Assembly: GCF_004379255.2 (NCBI RefSeq)
Contig: NC_056034.1
Coordinates: 3,288,501-3,352,500, forward strand
Source of the DNA: Salvia splendens
Taxonomy: Eukaryota; Streptophyta; Magnoliopsida; Lamiales; Lamiaceae
Direction of reading: 5' to 3'
DNA: 64,000 nt
The notes under the pieces were generated by a model that worked only from the letters and a program-made list of their open reading frames with translations, had not been told where the DNA came from and did not search any database. This document shows positions 34,324 to 52,279 of the stretch, one piece after another (position 1 is the stretch's first letter; the number at the start of each line of letters is the position of its first letter). The position numbers and the translations under genes are program-made.

Positions 34324-37300
34324 ATGAACATCTTCTCCAAGAAACCTACCGCTAAAGGTTGGGCTGGATGAGTTTTGGTGCCCTATGATTTCTATGGTTG
34401 ACTTTTGATAGGACTAGATGAATTTTCGATTGCGATCTCACTTTTTTGATTCGGTTTATTTCAGAGGCTCTTCGAGAGAGCAAGCGGGAGATGGCCCTTG
34501 CAACAAGAGGTTTTTTCCTTGGCCATCATATTTATGTGTATTTTTTTGTGGGGGTGCTTTACTGTTTGTCAGTTCTAGTTTAAGTGTTTATAAATCATGA
34601 TTCGTAAACGAAAAGAAATTGAGGAAATGTATGCGACATTGCAAATCAAGCTAGGCTTACGCTGTGTAGATGACCATGTTTCCAAACGTTCAAATGTAAT
34701 TAGGTTTTTGTTGGGATGATTTTTTCCATCAAGGCATGTGGAATGGAAGTAATGTTGGAATCGTGTGCCCGGTCAAAGGGTTTTGACCAAGAATAAATTT
34801 AATGAGACATTTAATTTTGTGAATTAAATGATATAGCGTCGATCTACGTTCGGAGTAGATGAACATCGTATATTCATTTTCTCAAATCCGATTTTCGGTG
34901 AGTGGGAAATAATGGATTAAAGTTGGACAAAATTGCAATTTAATTAAATGAGCTATGAGAGAAGCCATAAGATTGATTAAGAGAGTCAATTATTACACAT
35001 TGGGAGTAACAATCCTATTAAACTAGTATTTAATAAGAAGAATTATTACACGTAATAATTATAGTGGACTAAGATGGTTGTAGAGCCCACGCAAGCGCCG
35101 CCACCTCCGCGAGCTGCGTGCCACGTGCAGCCATCAAGGCTGTGTTGACCCCTGCAGTGGACTCGGCCTATAAATAGGCTAGTCATTCCATGCATCTCTA
35201 CACACCACTCAAAGCCGTTTTATCTTCGATGCATCTCTACACACCACTCAAAGCCGTTTTATCTTTGGGACGACATGTCAATCCGAGAGCACTACCGGGG
35301 CTACCGGGGCATATCTTACTACTGTTTACGGTTTATTTGGGTTGTATTACGTCCGGTTTATCTCTTATAATCCAGAATCCAACGAGTAGTACTATAATTT
35401 TCCGAGCTAACATTTCTTTGTATTTGCAATTTAAGAGACCAAGCCACACAAGCAATATTTTAATAATGCATTGTATTTTGGTGTGTTGTGATTTTAATTT
35501 AGGTGTAGAGAGGGAAATTCAGACACTCCAATCAGAGGTATATCAAGGCTTCAACACTTGTTTTTAGCAGTTCTCTTCTCCTTTTGCATGTAATCAAAGT
35601 GTTGCTTGCTTCGTAAATGCAGGAAAAGAAGCTTGTGGCTGAGATAAAGAGAACTGCTAAAACAGGGAATGAGGTGTGTAACAGATTTAAAGCTCTGCAT
35701 TAGGAATGGTGTGATATTTTAAAAACTGTACCTGTTGGTCTCCGTACAACTTGTTCTCCCTGCATTTTCCAGGCTGCTACCAAAATTCTTGCACGTCAAT
35801 TGATCAGGCTTCGGCAGCAGATAACCAAATTACAAGGTAGTCGAGCTCAGATGAGAGGTATATCAACACATACACAGGTATATATATGCTCTGCATTCAG
35901 TTCAATGTTTTTTTTCCAGTTGCTCTAGTTCACATCACTGTTGCTAAGAACTAGGCATGTCCATTTCCAGGCAATGTCTGCTCAAACGTCTGTTGCTGTT
36001 GGTATGCAAGGTGCAAGTAAAGCTATGGCTGCAATGAATAAGGTCTTGTTCATAATCTCGTTATATTCCCTTCAGTTGCTTTTTCTCCCTTTTGGTGGAT
36101 AGTTTCTAGAAGATTCTAAAGGTTTACTTCTTGTTCCTAATGCTTATTTCTGGTGGTCTACGCAGAATCAGTTGTTGGTTACTTTCTAGTTTGGCTGAAT
36201 AATTTTTTAATTACCCCATTAATTCTTCGAGTTGCATTTGTCTGCAGCAAATGGACCCCGCAAAACAGATGAAGGTCATGCAGGAATTCCAGAAGCAATC
36301 AGCACAAATGGATATGACTGTAAGTTTTCACCGATGCATTTAATAAATTGTAGTCCCATTTTTGCGAGTCTATATTCTTCTTTATTTACTGTGGTGTATG
36401 TTTGCATTTGTAGACTGAAATGATGTCAGATGCCATAGATGATGTTCTTGATGATGATGAGGCTGAAGATGACACTGAGGACTTGACAAATCAGGTATTG
36501 TTTCTCTTCTCTACTGAGAGTTGGTTTCATATCGTATTTATATTCATGTCCAGATTTCCATGGTTGAAAATATCTGTATTGATCTTTTTGTAGAGAAAGC
36601 ATATGTTTGCTTCAATAAATTATTTTCTAGTTTTTACATAGGCTAAGGTTTGATATGTAAATGTTTATGCTCTTTTGGTACTTTTTGCATTCACAAGAAC
36701 TATATAGCAACTTTGAGATGAAATTGCGGGTGCACGAAAAAGCATGAAATGCTTCTAAGTTTGGAACTTTCTCAGGATGCAATCCCAAAATTATTTTCGT
36801 GAACATGACCAATGTATTTTAAATTTTTTAAGTGTTCCAAAACTAGAATGAATGGAAATAAACAGACCAATTTTCTGTCAAATATCATAAATTCATAAGA
36901 ACCAGCCTCTCCTTTTGTTTTATGATGTCTTTGTTAATTTATACTGTAAGCATCTAAAACTAAGAAGGGCACATAACCGATGGATGTGAAGTCCATATCT
37001 TACATTGAGAGCAACAATGCTCGGAGTAATAGAATTTCTGTCAGTAGATAAGTTCTGCAAGCAGCCAATTTTCTTTCTGAGGTTAGGCAATCCAGAAATT
37101 TAAGTGCTTCTATGGACCAACCAAATCAGCTTCTTAACTTCTAATCACATCCAATCTTAAACCTTTCAAAAATGGTTTTTAGGATATTTGAATTTGTAAG
37201 TCTTGTTAATTTGCAGATCTTGCACTATTATTGTTGTAGTATTAGTTAATGAATGATATTTTTTTCCAGGTGCTAGACGAAATTGGTGTCGATGTTGCCT

Positions 37301-37721
37301 CACAGGTAAGAGATTTGTTTTTTTATTTTTATTTTTTCCAAGGAGCCTAATTAATTGTTCTATATACTTTTCCAATGTGGTTTACAATTTACTGTAATTG
37401 TTTACTTCTATCATGGCAGTTATCAGCTGCTCCAAAAGGAAAAATTGCTGGAAGGAACGCAGAGGAGGCAGACAGGTATCTCTTTATTTTCTCTTTGCTC
37501 TCTCATAAGCATGTTGATCTTTTTTCTGTTATGTAGATTCCGATATTCCACTTTGTATTTGGTTAAAAACGGGCCTATATACCAATTTTCGATGCTTTGT
37601 TTCTAAAATTGAGCTCAAGTTGCAGTCTCCGGACCCCCTCACGTATGTACATATATTGCATATCTTGTGTAGTTCGCGCATGGATGAACTAGAGAAGAGG
37701 TTAGCAGCACTTCGAAATTAA
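34324..37721 (+). CDS. VPS2: ESCRT-III subunit VPS2 (CHMP2-like, VPS2.2/VPS2.3 branch)
   Basis: A charged multivesicular body protein; ESCRT-III polymers drive inward budding and scission at endosomes. Eleven exons: 34324-34357, 34465-34509, 35503-35537, 35623-35673, 35773-35877, 35971-36042, 36248-36319, 36414-36494, 37270-37305, 37420-37475 and 37673-37721. They give 211 residues without frame error. The N-terminus MNIFSKKPT and basic helix ALRESKREMA are family hallmarks, as is KILARQLIRLRQQITKLQGS. The acidic helix follows (TEMMSDAIDDVLDDDEAED). The C-terminal MIM1 motif MDELEKRLAALRN is the docking site for the SKD1/VPS4 ATPase. Length and sequence fit the VPS2.2/VPS2.3 branch better than VPS2.1. 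Intron 2 carries a solo LTR. Confidence 0.95.
34753..35384 (+). repeat. Solo LTR related to copia element 2, in VPS2 intron 2
   Basis: A 632-bp sequence starting TGTTGGAATC and ending ATCCAACG (expected final A changed to G). Possible duplications are AGTAA (34748-34752) and AGTAG (35385-35389). It aligns with the reverse complement of the element 2 LTR through several blocks, including GACATTTAATTTTGTGAA, ATAGCGTCGATCTAC, CTCAAATCCGATTT, a TATAAATAGGCTAG box and CGAGAGCACTACCGGGG. It lacks most of the GC-rich tandem tract. Orientation is opposite to element 2, the same as VPS2. No internal domain remains. Confidence 0.82.
35190..35267 (+). repeat. 39-bp tandem duplication inside the solo LTR
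   Basis: Two adjacent copies beginning ATGCATCTCTACACACCACT, at 35190 and 35229, just downstream of the LTR TATA box and so probably in the transcript leader. Nearly identical copies. Confidence 0.85.
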
Positions 37722-38295
37722 AGCTTGCAGCATATTTTGGATCTTGCTGAATTCATCGTGTGCATCTTGAATTTTTCCTGTATCATATCTTCTGTACATG
37801 ATTCCCTCTTTAAACTATAAGTTGACCCTTCATTGCCTTTTTTTGCGTGAGCACAATGTGATGCCATTAAAACATACAGTATTCTATAATATACACACAC
37901 CAAGTTCTGTTTTATTGTTTACTGTTAAATTCTTGAAGCCTCACTCTCGGATTGGAGTTTAGCCTACTAGTGAAAACAGAAACAAGAAACAGCATTAATT
38001 CTGGATATACTTGAAGGAGACACCACTAGCTAGATGACGTTTATTTACTAATTTGGTAAAAAATATATCCATACCAATCAATGAACGAAGTTAATACAGC
38101 TATTTTCTCTAGAAAAATGAAAAATTCCCACCCATCAATTCCATGGATGAGCATATAATGCATTACAACAGACAACTCAGAAATATGAAAAAGAAGGGAA
38201 AAAAAGTCATGGAGAGTAAATACCGCAAAAAGAAAATTAGGTGAGGGCACATTTACAAGAATGGGATGGAGCGATGAAAAACATCATTCAGTTAG
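37722..38295. other. Convergent 3' intergenic region
   Basis: About 570 bp holding the 3' UTRs of VPS2 (plus) and the casein kinase gene (minus). Nothing else recognised. Confidence 0.5.
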
Positions 38296-42508
<4,213 letters not shown>

Positions 42509-44771
42509 GGCAACGTCGATTAAGTAGCTCCAGATAAAAACCAGCTCCAATATCTGTTCAATTTCAACCTAAACCCCGAATTTCAAACGCCGTTGGCGCT
42601 AAATCGCCCCGACCAAATGCAACACCAACAAAAATAACGATAGTAATATTTTTTTTTTCCTCCAGGCTACATTTACATCCCTGGAACCCCAAGCTGAAGC
42701 CCTAATTGTAAAAATTAGCAGCAATTGGCATTGATCGCATTGATCATATCCATGCGAAAATGCCAAAATTAAAATGCGCCAGGGATATGAGGAGACGATG
42801 TTCGTAATCGTTACAGGAAATGCATTGATCGAGGAAGGTGGAGAGGATGGAGAAAAAAGGAGCGAAAAGTGTGGAAGAGAGAGAGAGAGGCTCTCATGGA
42901 GGATAACGTGTAGTCGGTAATTTGCGCGCGGGATAGGGAGAGAGAGCATGCATACATTAATGATTGATTGTGCTTGTAGGGAGAGAAATCAGGAAAACAA
43001 ACCATAGTATTTTCTTATTATTTCAAACCCATATTTCCAATTTATGGAATTGAAGAGGTGATTTAGATTGAAGAATTTACATGATGGTTTGGCAATTTCT
43101 AAAAGATATATCAAGTACAATCGAATAAAAAGGAACCGGACTATAAAATATGTGTGTATGCATGATTGATATACTACATGGTACGATTAATTTGAATTAA
43201 TGTCACAAATGCTATGTTGGAAATTATTATCTTCGTATATTCAAGAATACGTAATTGAATATTATAATTAATGCAACATTTGAAAACATTATGTATTTAA
43301 GTAATTAACCGTGAACATAATAGCATCGAAAATTCACCTTAAAGATCAATAGGGGAAGGCGAATAGGGAAGAAATAGAAGACTAGCTTTTTTGCTCGTTT
43401 ATGTGTTCTATGTGTGATTTGAACTCCATTAATTTGTTTCTCTATTCCACCATACTTATATTTATAGATAGAGAGGAAAAACCTTAATATAAAACAATTA
43501 TTGCGCTTTCCATCAAAGTGGTTATTTAATTAGGATGTTTCTTTTTTACCAAGTAAAACTAAAATCAAATTAAATAATTGATCATAATAATTTGATTTTG
43601 TTAGTCAACAATAAATTCATGGCAATAATAACCATATATATTCTTACACTAAATCAATGCTAATTAGGAAACATATATATTAGTTAACAATTAATAGCTA
43701 ATTAGGAAACGTCATATTCAAATAAATATATTTAATTGATAGCTAATTAATTAGAAGAAAATGTACCATCTTATGGAGTATAAACCAAGTTAATATTCAT
43801 ATGTCAGACGTAAAACTTACATGCTAAATATGTAAGCACAGTCTCGACAGTCGACAGTATATTTGGTATGCATGACATGATTGATTATAACACATACCAT
43901 GCACACCAAATTCTCAGCGTAGTTATGCTGAATATCATTCAGCCTAAAAACTACACTCATCAATCATAAAATCAAGAACATGGTATACAATCTATACTAT
44001 TACAAAAGAGGAGTTTTGGGCATAGTTTTAAATATTCATAAGGTTTTGGCATACTTTTAAATATTTATTAGTTATGTAGGAGTATTAGATAATTTCTTCC
44101 TAAACTTTACTAATATGGATGAATAATTGTGTAACCGCCGCCTTCCACGTTTGATAATAAAGTTTCAATTTTTAATGCAGTAAAGTAATTGAAAAGTTAT
44201 GTATTACGGACATTTAATATTGCCATTGATTGGTATTTATAAGTATGAGGAGTAACGACCTTTTGTTGTATGAGTATGCGGATTAACCGAAATGTTGTAA
44301 AGTAAATTCTGAGATTATTGCTTCAATGGCCTTCCATTTCATTTTCCAAAATTTATTATACATTTATTCGTTACTCATTTCATAGAAATACAATGGCGGA
44401 AATTATTGTCATTCATTTTCCAAAATTTGATAACATTTACGTAACGCTTAGTTTTTAATTTTTGGGAAATTAAAAGGTTTTAAAATTTTTAATAATAGGT
44501 GAAGAAAGTGAAAAAAGGGGAGTTTTGGAAAAAAATACAAGATTGCTAAGTGATCAACAAAGTAAAACTAAACTAAGACAGATGGAGGATTTATTGATAT
44601 TTGGTTCATTTGTTGGTCATGATGCGTATATTTTAAAGTTAAGGGTTTAAGATTTATGTTTCAAGGCTTGGATTTTTAGCATATAGGGTCATTATATTGC
44701 AATGAAATGAAGCTCATGATCTAAAGGTTTAAGCTTTCCGCACCTTGCTACGATGAAAAAAATGTGATCTG

Positions 44772-44804
<33 letters not shown>

Positions 44805-46545
44805 GTGTATATATATATATATGTGTGTGTGTGTGTGGGGTGGGGGGTGGGGGGTTGAAGGTGGTGGTGGTGGTGAGTGACGGTGGTGGTGATTTGTTAT
44901 TGAAGGAATTTGATGAGCTTGAGTTTTAGATTTAGAATCAGTATATTGATTAGGATTGGGCAGAATTTTATTTGGAAGCAAGAAATTCGATAACATGGTG
45001 GGATTAACAAAATTTACAAATATGCAGCTTAGTCTTAATTTGGACAAAAAATGTATATCAACAAAACACTACTTTGGCTTCTTCAATAAATAATATCATT
45101 AGCTGAATAGATGCTTGGATTCTTTTCATCATTGTTTTCATTTTAATTAATCAATTAACAATTTAAAATCGTACGATAAAAAAATATTTTGTCGTGCATT
45201 GTGGGTTAAAACTAGTTAGTACCTTATAACACACATTTGGAGCATAATTATATCTCAAATTAAATGACATGCATGTGTGGGGGCATCAATTGTAAATCCT
45301 CACCCAATTGATCTTGCGCGCATGACTAGCGTTCATTTAACTATGTGTTTGCAAATGACGAAATATCTTGACTTTGATGAATGTTTACGATTTATTTACG
45401 ATGCTGTACTCCTACATTCTTCTCGTTGAAGAATACTGCATCCTAACAAAATGTATATTATTCATAATTTCATATACATATACTCTCTTACCAAACATGC
45501 ACGGATAATATTTGGATTGATGATGTCTATAAAAATAGTTGAGCCCTTATCAATATTTTTTTGCAATCTCTGTCATTACCCATAAATCAGATATGGTTGC
45601 TAAAGCTCCGTATCAAATGATGCTTAGAATTAGAACTTAGTTGTCTTTCAAACTTGACAAATAATGCTCACAAATCAATCACGATCTTATAACTGATGAA
45701 CTGTTACTCACAAATATGTCATGATATATCAAATAATTTAAAGAAAAAATATTTTAAACTAAGCTATAAAAGCAATATAAACTAAAACTGCTTAGTTCAC
45801 AATCTTAACTTATGAGTTTGTATTCGAAACTAAAAATTACTTATTACGTAAAGTAAAAGGGGAAAAGTATTTGGCGGCACATATCGCGCCACGTGGTCCC
45901 CATATCTGACGAGCGATGGTTCGGCCAGGTCAACAGTTTGCTTCTAAAAATCAGAGGTATAAAAGCCCAAAAATATAAGAAAATTAAAAATCCGTATATG
46001 TATTTTTCTTTACCGCGGGGATCGATCTCCAACGAAGCCAAGAAGCTTTAGCCGCCTCAGCTATTGTAGTCGATAACAACAATATTGCGATCATCCACTT
46101 TTCAATGCTTTTCTCCAAATTTTGAATAGTTGTTCGTTTGCTTGAATTTATTCGAGAAATTTTCAGGTGAAAGGTCTGGAAATTTTTCTTCTTTGGAGAT
46201 TGATAGTGTGTGAGAGCAATTTCCTCATTTAATTTTATGTTTCGTCGATCAGCTGTAGCGAGTGGTATGAGATTATTAGAAAATTGGAGTGAATAGCGTT
46301 CTAATTCGTGGGCATTCGAGCATCAATTGTCATACATGTTGCTGTTTTATGCATTTGTAGTATGGTTGAGTGAATTGCTTGTTGTTTGCTTCAGAAACTC
46401 TCGACTAATATTAGGAGCATTTTTCGGTTGGAATTTTAATTAATTCTTACTTGCATAATGGCTAATTTGTCAAGTGCAAATACAGTATCAGTTTTCATGT
46501 TGCTGAATAGTGAACAAATCATGTGATTGCAGGTGACGCAGTTCA
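42509..46545. other. 4-kb intergenic region between CK1 and CHR8 (divergent promoters)
   Basis: The CK1 leader side (42509-42960) has a CT-rich stretch (GA-rich on plus, 42876-42890). The remainder is AT-rich with no coding exon, RNA gene or recognisable element apart from the microsatellite at 44779-44880. The last ~450 bp should contain the CHR8 leader; a CAG acceptor at 46530-46532 lies 13 bp before the ATG, so a 5' UTR intron is plausible. Confidence 0.5.
44779..44880. repeat. Compound microsatellite (AT)n-(GT)n-(GGGGT)n-(GGT)n
   Basis: Successive runs of AT, GT, GGGGT and GGT/GGTG units over about 100 bp. The plus-strand G-rich part (44837-44880) could form a G-quadruplex. No link to a gene. 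Confidence 0.85.
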
Positions 46546-49500
46546 ATGGAAGAAGAGGAAGAAGACAGGATTTTACTGAGCACTTTAGGCGTCACGTCGG
46601 CCAATCCTGTAGATATTGAGCGTGACCTCATAGAGAAGGTTGTATTCGTGTATCATATGCTATTTTCTCATCTAAAATGGCTATCTTTTCCAGTTGTGTG
46701 CTAACCATGATGCCAATGTATTTGTCTTTGCAAATGTTGCCAGCTGTGTGCCCCAATTATGGTATTTGAAGGTATTCATGATAGAATACTAATTTTATTA
46801 CAATGGCGAATCCTTTGAAATTCCTTTTATCTCAAGAGATATAGGGGGTGATGTAGTAAATTTGTTTGCTGGCCCTTCTACTCCCATATCCACATTGCTG
46901 TAGTGTTTGCTAGTTGCTACTATGCTACATTTTGTTCCTTTCATCAACTTATGCAGAATTTTGTTGTCATTTGTTCCTTGGCATAACAGCGAGCGTACGT
47001 CCAAAACTGAACTACTGTGAAATTTCTGAAAATCATTGGAAATTATATATTTGCAGTGCCCCAAATTTATGCATGAAGTGGGGCACTTTGTTTGTACATT
47101 TCGCTAAAGTGTATACATACACTAGTACACACCATGAAATATCTTTACTTTGAATTGATAAAATATTTGTGTGGATAGGCGAGAGAAGATGCAGGAGACT
47201 CTCATAAAAGTGCAGCAGGCATTGAGGAACATAACGCTGTAAAGAGCAATGGGACCTCATCTCATGGACATGGTAACTTGGTTAACAAATTGAGGGCAGT
47301 TAACCTTGAATTAGATGCTGTTAGATCTGCTGTAGAACAGTTAGAGGACTTCAAGAGAGACAAGGATCAACTTTCGGATGAAGATGACAAGACAGAGCAG
47401 GATAATGCAGAAGGGGATACAATTGTTCGTCAGTCATCATCAAGTGTGACCCTTCAGCATGCTCTTGCCACAGATCGATTAGACAGCCTGCTAAAAACGA
47501 GGGCTCAGCTTGAGAAAGAGATCTCCGAATCTTCTAAGAGTAACCAAGATTATGACAGGTTGATAAGAAACCTCGTAAAAGAAGCGCCCAAATCTAAGCG
47601 AGGATTGAAAGAGGTTGATGATATAAGCCGTACTAAGAATAAGCGGCTTAAAAAAGCTTCAGTAGATGATGACGATGATGATTTTGAAGCCATTTTGAAT
47701 GCAACATCTGCTGGGTTTGTGGAGACTGTGAGTGATTTTCTTTATGTTCTTCTTGATTTTTGTCAAGTATATCACCTGAAGTGTATCTAGATATTAGCCT
47801 TAAAGTAAGCTAATGCATCAATGTCCATGTTCTAGGAAAGGGATGAGCTAATTCGGAAAGGAATTTTAACTCCTTTTCACAAGCTTAAAGGATATGAACG
47901 TCCTATCCATGAACCTGGATCATCCAGTATACACGTAGCATCTGAGGACCCAATGGAATATAATGATCTTGCTTCCTCAAGCATAGCCAGGGCTGTCCAG
48001 TCAATTTCGAAGGCCTCAAAAGCACGCCCGGCTACCAAAATGCTTGATCCTGAAGCAGTACCGAAACTTGACCCACCCAGCTTCCCATTTCAAAGACTTC
48101 AGATTCCTTTGAAGATCCCTCAGTCCCTCAAAACAGAATCAGACAAGGTGAAAGAAATTACAAGAACGAAAAGAAGGCCTCAACCTGGGAAGAAGTGGAA
48201 AAGGTTGATTTCCCGTGAGGAAAATCTCGAGGAAGAAGGTGGTATGCCAAGGCTGTTCAATGTATTTGTTGTTCTTTGTGTTTGCTGCTCACATTAGTTC
48301 GAAAAGCTTTATATGAGATTATATATTAGTTCTAGTCTGTCTCAAGTTCCATTCATTTTTGTAAGTTATTTTCTCTCTGTTTCCAGTTGTTTGTCTTTGT
48401 TATAATTACGTCTAGTTTTTTCTTCCCCTTCCGTGACTAATCTTCTGAGAATTTATTTGCTTACTTATGAAGATTTGAAGACTTCCAGTAACAGAGATGA
48501 TAACCTTGATGGTGTAGAAGATGTGGATGATGAGGAGTCTTCATTTGTTACGCTTGAGGGGGGATTAAAAATACCAGAAATAAATTTTAGCAAACTTTTT
48601 GACTATCAGAAGGTTGGTGTCCAATGGTTATGGGAACTTCATTGTCAAAGAGCAGGTGGAATAATAGGGGATGAGATGGGCCTTGGAAAAACAATACAGA
48701 TCTTGGCCTTTCTCGGATCATTGCATTTCAGTGGATTGTACAAACCCAGCATTATTATTTGTCCAGTCACACTCCTACGGCAGTGGAAGCGAGAAGCTAA
48801 GAAATGGTACCCAGACTTTCATGTAGAGTTATTACATGATTCTGCACAGGAAACACCCTGTAGAAAAAAGCAACCAAGATCAAGTGACAGTGATAGTGAT
48901 TCTGATGATTTGAGTGATGATGATTATGAAGAAAAATCATCGTCAAAAGTCACTAACAAGTGGGATTCTTTGATAAATCGTGTCATGAGATCTGAGTCTG
49001 GACTACTGATAACCACATATGAGCAACTTCGCCTGCAAGGGGATAAATTGCTTGATATTGAATGGGGATATGCAGTTTTAGATGAAGGACATCGAATTCG
49101 GAATCCAAATGCTGAGGTCACTCTTGTTTGCAAACAGTTGCAGACTGTTCATCGTGTAATAATGACTGGTGCTCCTATTCAGAACAAGCTATCTGAGTTG
49201 TGGTCTTTATTTGATTTTGTGTTCCCTGGGAAATTGGGTGTCTTGCCAGTGTTTGAGGCAGAGTTTGCAGTTCCCATATCTGTTGGTGGTTACGCCAATG
49301 CAACGCCATTACAAGTATCCACTGCTTACAGGTGCTTTCAGCTTTGTAGCATGTTTCACAAGATTTGTTGTAGAATTCAATTGTTGAGCGTGCATGTGAC
49401 TCTTATGATTGGTTAGTCAGTATTGTTGTTAGCCTTCTAGAAGTTGCAAGAATTAGATGAGAAGTAATCTGTTTAAGAAATATGAATACTTGAAAGCATA

Positions 49501-52279
49501 AAAAAAGAGCTTTATTATGGCACCGGAGTCTTAGTACTTGACATTCCATATTTGGTCCTGTCTAAGTAAGCTGTTTTTAATGACCAATCACCTGAGTAAA
49601 TGAATGGTAAAGAGTATCAGTTTGAAATTAGGCTGCCATAACTGTCACAGTATCTACCTTGGTGTTGGCTTTGTCTCTCCATTTCTCCTCTTTGATGATT
49701 GAATATGGTTTTTGCAGATGTGCTGTTGTCCTACGTGACTTAATCTTGCCTTATCTCCTACGCCGGATGAAGGCAGATGTAGATGCTCACCTTACAAAGA
49801 AGACTGAACATGTCCTCTTCTGCAGTCTTACTCATGAGCAGAGATCTGTGTATCGTGCTTTTCTTGCTAGCTCAGAAGTTGAACAAATTTTTGATGGAAG
49901 CAGAAACTCTTTATATGGAATTGATGTTATGCGTAAAATTTGTAACCATCCCGACCTTCTTGAGAGAGAACATTCTCATGGAAATCCAGATTATGGGAAT
50001 TTCAAACGCAGTGGAAAAATGAAGGTTGTTGCTGAAGTCCTCAATGCATGGAAAGATCAGGGACACCGCGTTCTTCTTTTTGCACAAACAACTCAGATGC
50101 TTGACATCATGGAGAATTTTCTTGTTGCCAGTGGCTGTATTTATAGGAGAATGGATGGTATGACTCCTGTGAAACAGAGAATGGCTCTGATAGACGAGTT
50201 TAACAATACAGATGATGTATTCATTTTTATTTTAACAACCAAGGTTGGTGGTCTGGGAACAAATTTGACTGGTGCTAACAGAGTGATAATCTTTGACCCT
50301 GACTGGAATCCCTCAACAGATATGCAGGTATTTGTCTGATCTTAGTTTAGTTTGCATACATTTCTTGAAATAGGGGGCTAAGTTGTTACTTATATTCTTG
50401 AATGTTTGTTCCCATAAGTAAACATGGAATGCTTCTATAAAGTTCTTTCATGAGTTTGAGTGGTCGAGTTTCTACTTCAATTTTGGTGTGTGTTCTGAGT
50501 CTGATATGAAGAAGTAAATTTGAATTGATTTGTCCAATTGAAATACTTGAAACCAACATATAACTTTTTATGGTCTGAATCAGGCTAGAGAACGTGCTTG
50601 GCGTATTGGTCAGAAAAAAGACGTAACAGTCTATAGATTGATTACTCGTGGAACCATTGAAGAGAAGGTTTATCAGAGGCAGATATATAAGCATTTCCTG
50701 ACAAATAAGATATTGAAGAATCCACAGCAGAGAAGATTTTTTAAAGCCCGTGACATGAAGGATCTTTTCATATTGAATGATGATGGCGATGGTGGCTCTA
50801 CTGAAACATCTAGCATTTTTAGCCAGATATCTCACAAAGTAAATGTTGTTGGAGCTAGCAATGATAAGCAGGATGAGTCGACTCCCTTGAAACCTAGCAC
50901 ATCCAAAACTGATGCTTTAACAATTGATTTAGAAAACAAGGTAGGTAAAAGAATTGGTCAAGACAAAGACAGTTGCAGTGATGCGAAAGCAGATGAAGAG
51001 ACAAACTTTTTACAGACTCTCTTTGATACCCACGGGATTCATGTGAGTTCCTTATCGCCAGCCTCATTTATGTATCTGGTATTTAAATGTCTTCTGTAAA
51101 AATAGTATGACTTGTTGGCCTTAATTAGGAGTATCATAAACAAATTTTTTTCTGAGAAGAAGGATAACTATAGTGATGGAATACTGTTAGTATTTTAAGG
51201 GTAAATTTATCTTGAAGAAAAAAGCTGGTCAGAAAAATTGCAAAACTTTTCAAAGGCGGTTTATGTGATTGATTTTTAGCAAGTACCAACTTCTGCTTCA
51301 TTTTTGTTTGTTCTCTTTGTCCTCCTTAAAAATTCTGGTGCTGAGTCCTTGTAAAAGTGTTACTAGAATATGGCATGCTGTTTTCTGACAATAAACTGAA
51401 TGATTATGTTCTTGGCTCTGCCTAGAATAGAAATGATTTCATATTATTACTGTTTATATCTTCATCTGACCATTTAGATATTTCAATTTTCAACATATGC
51501 TATATGATACTTTTAGCTAAAACTAAGCATGTTGTTTCATTAATCATTTACATTGGACTGTTGCCCATTTCCCCCTTCTGATTGGTTGGATTTTCTAGAG
51601 TGCTGTAAACCATGATGCAATTATGAATGTAAATGATGAAGAGAAGATGAAGCTCGAGGAGGAGGCCTCAAAGGTTGCCCAAAGAGCCTCTGAAGCATTG
51701 CGACAATCACGAATGCTCCGGAATCGAGAAAATATAACCGTTCCAACGTGGACTGGAAAATCAGGAGCTGCTGGTGCACCATCATCAGTGAGGAGGAAAT
51801 TTGGCTCCACAGTTAATTCCCACTTGGTGACTTCGAGGCAATCAGAAGTAGTTTCAAATAATGGTGCCAACAAGTTAAATAGATTTGCTGCTGGTGCGTC
51901 TTCTGGTGAAGCCATATCTTCAGGAGAGTTGTTAGCTAGGTTAAAAAGAAACCAAGAACAAGCTGTCAGTGATGGTCTTGAACATCAGCTAGCTATTGGT
52001 ACACCTTCCAATGGAAGAGAACGGTCCGAAGCTAACAGTCATTCTAGATCAGCAAGCAACTCTGTAGTACTTCCAGAACTTCTGATTCGTCAAATCTGTT
52101 CTTTCATTCAGCGACAAGGTGGGAGATCAACTTCAGCCACCATAGTGGATCACTTCAAAGACATGATACCTTCAAAAGATTTGCCTTTGTTCAAGAGTCT
52201 TCTCAAGGAGATAGCTTCATTGGAGAAAAACCCTAGTGGATCATATTGGGCGCTGAAGACAGAATATCATGATCAATGA
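46546..52279 (+). CDS. CHR8: CSB/ERCC6-type SWI2/SNF2 DNA repair ATPase (CHR8, Rad26 orthologue)
   Basis: Chromatin-remodelling ATPase of transcription-coupled nucleotide excision repair, acting on stalled RNA polymerase II in the nucleus. Seven exons: 46546-46638, 47179-47727, 47836-48238, 48473-49331, 49718-50327, 50584-51042 and 51599-52279. They give 1217 residues. A coiled-coil and Lys-rich N-terminal region includes a nuclear-localisation-like KSKRGLK and KNKRLKK. Helicase motif I is GDEMGLGKT (about 414-422), motif II DEGH, motif [22 protein letters not shown], motif [14 protein letters not shown] and motif [13 protein letters not shown]. An acidic Ser/Asp insert lies near residue 490. 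The C-terminus has [14 protein letters not shown], the ubiquitin-binding-like region, and a winged-helix-like end ([15 protein letters not shown] to SYWALKTEY). Length slightly exceeds the roughly 1190 usual in plants. Start: the first Met in the exon, in good context. Confidence 0.96.

Noticed and set aside
35190..35567. A 125-codon open frame starting with a repeated MHLYTPLKAVLS
   Set aside because: It lies in the solo LTR and runs across a VPS2 exon in the wrong frame; the repeat is the 39-bp LTR duplication.
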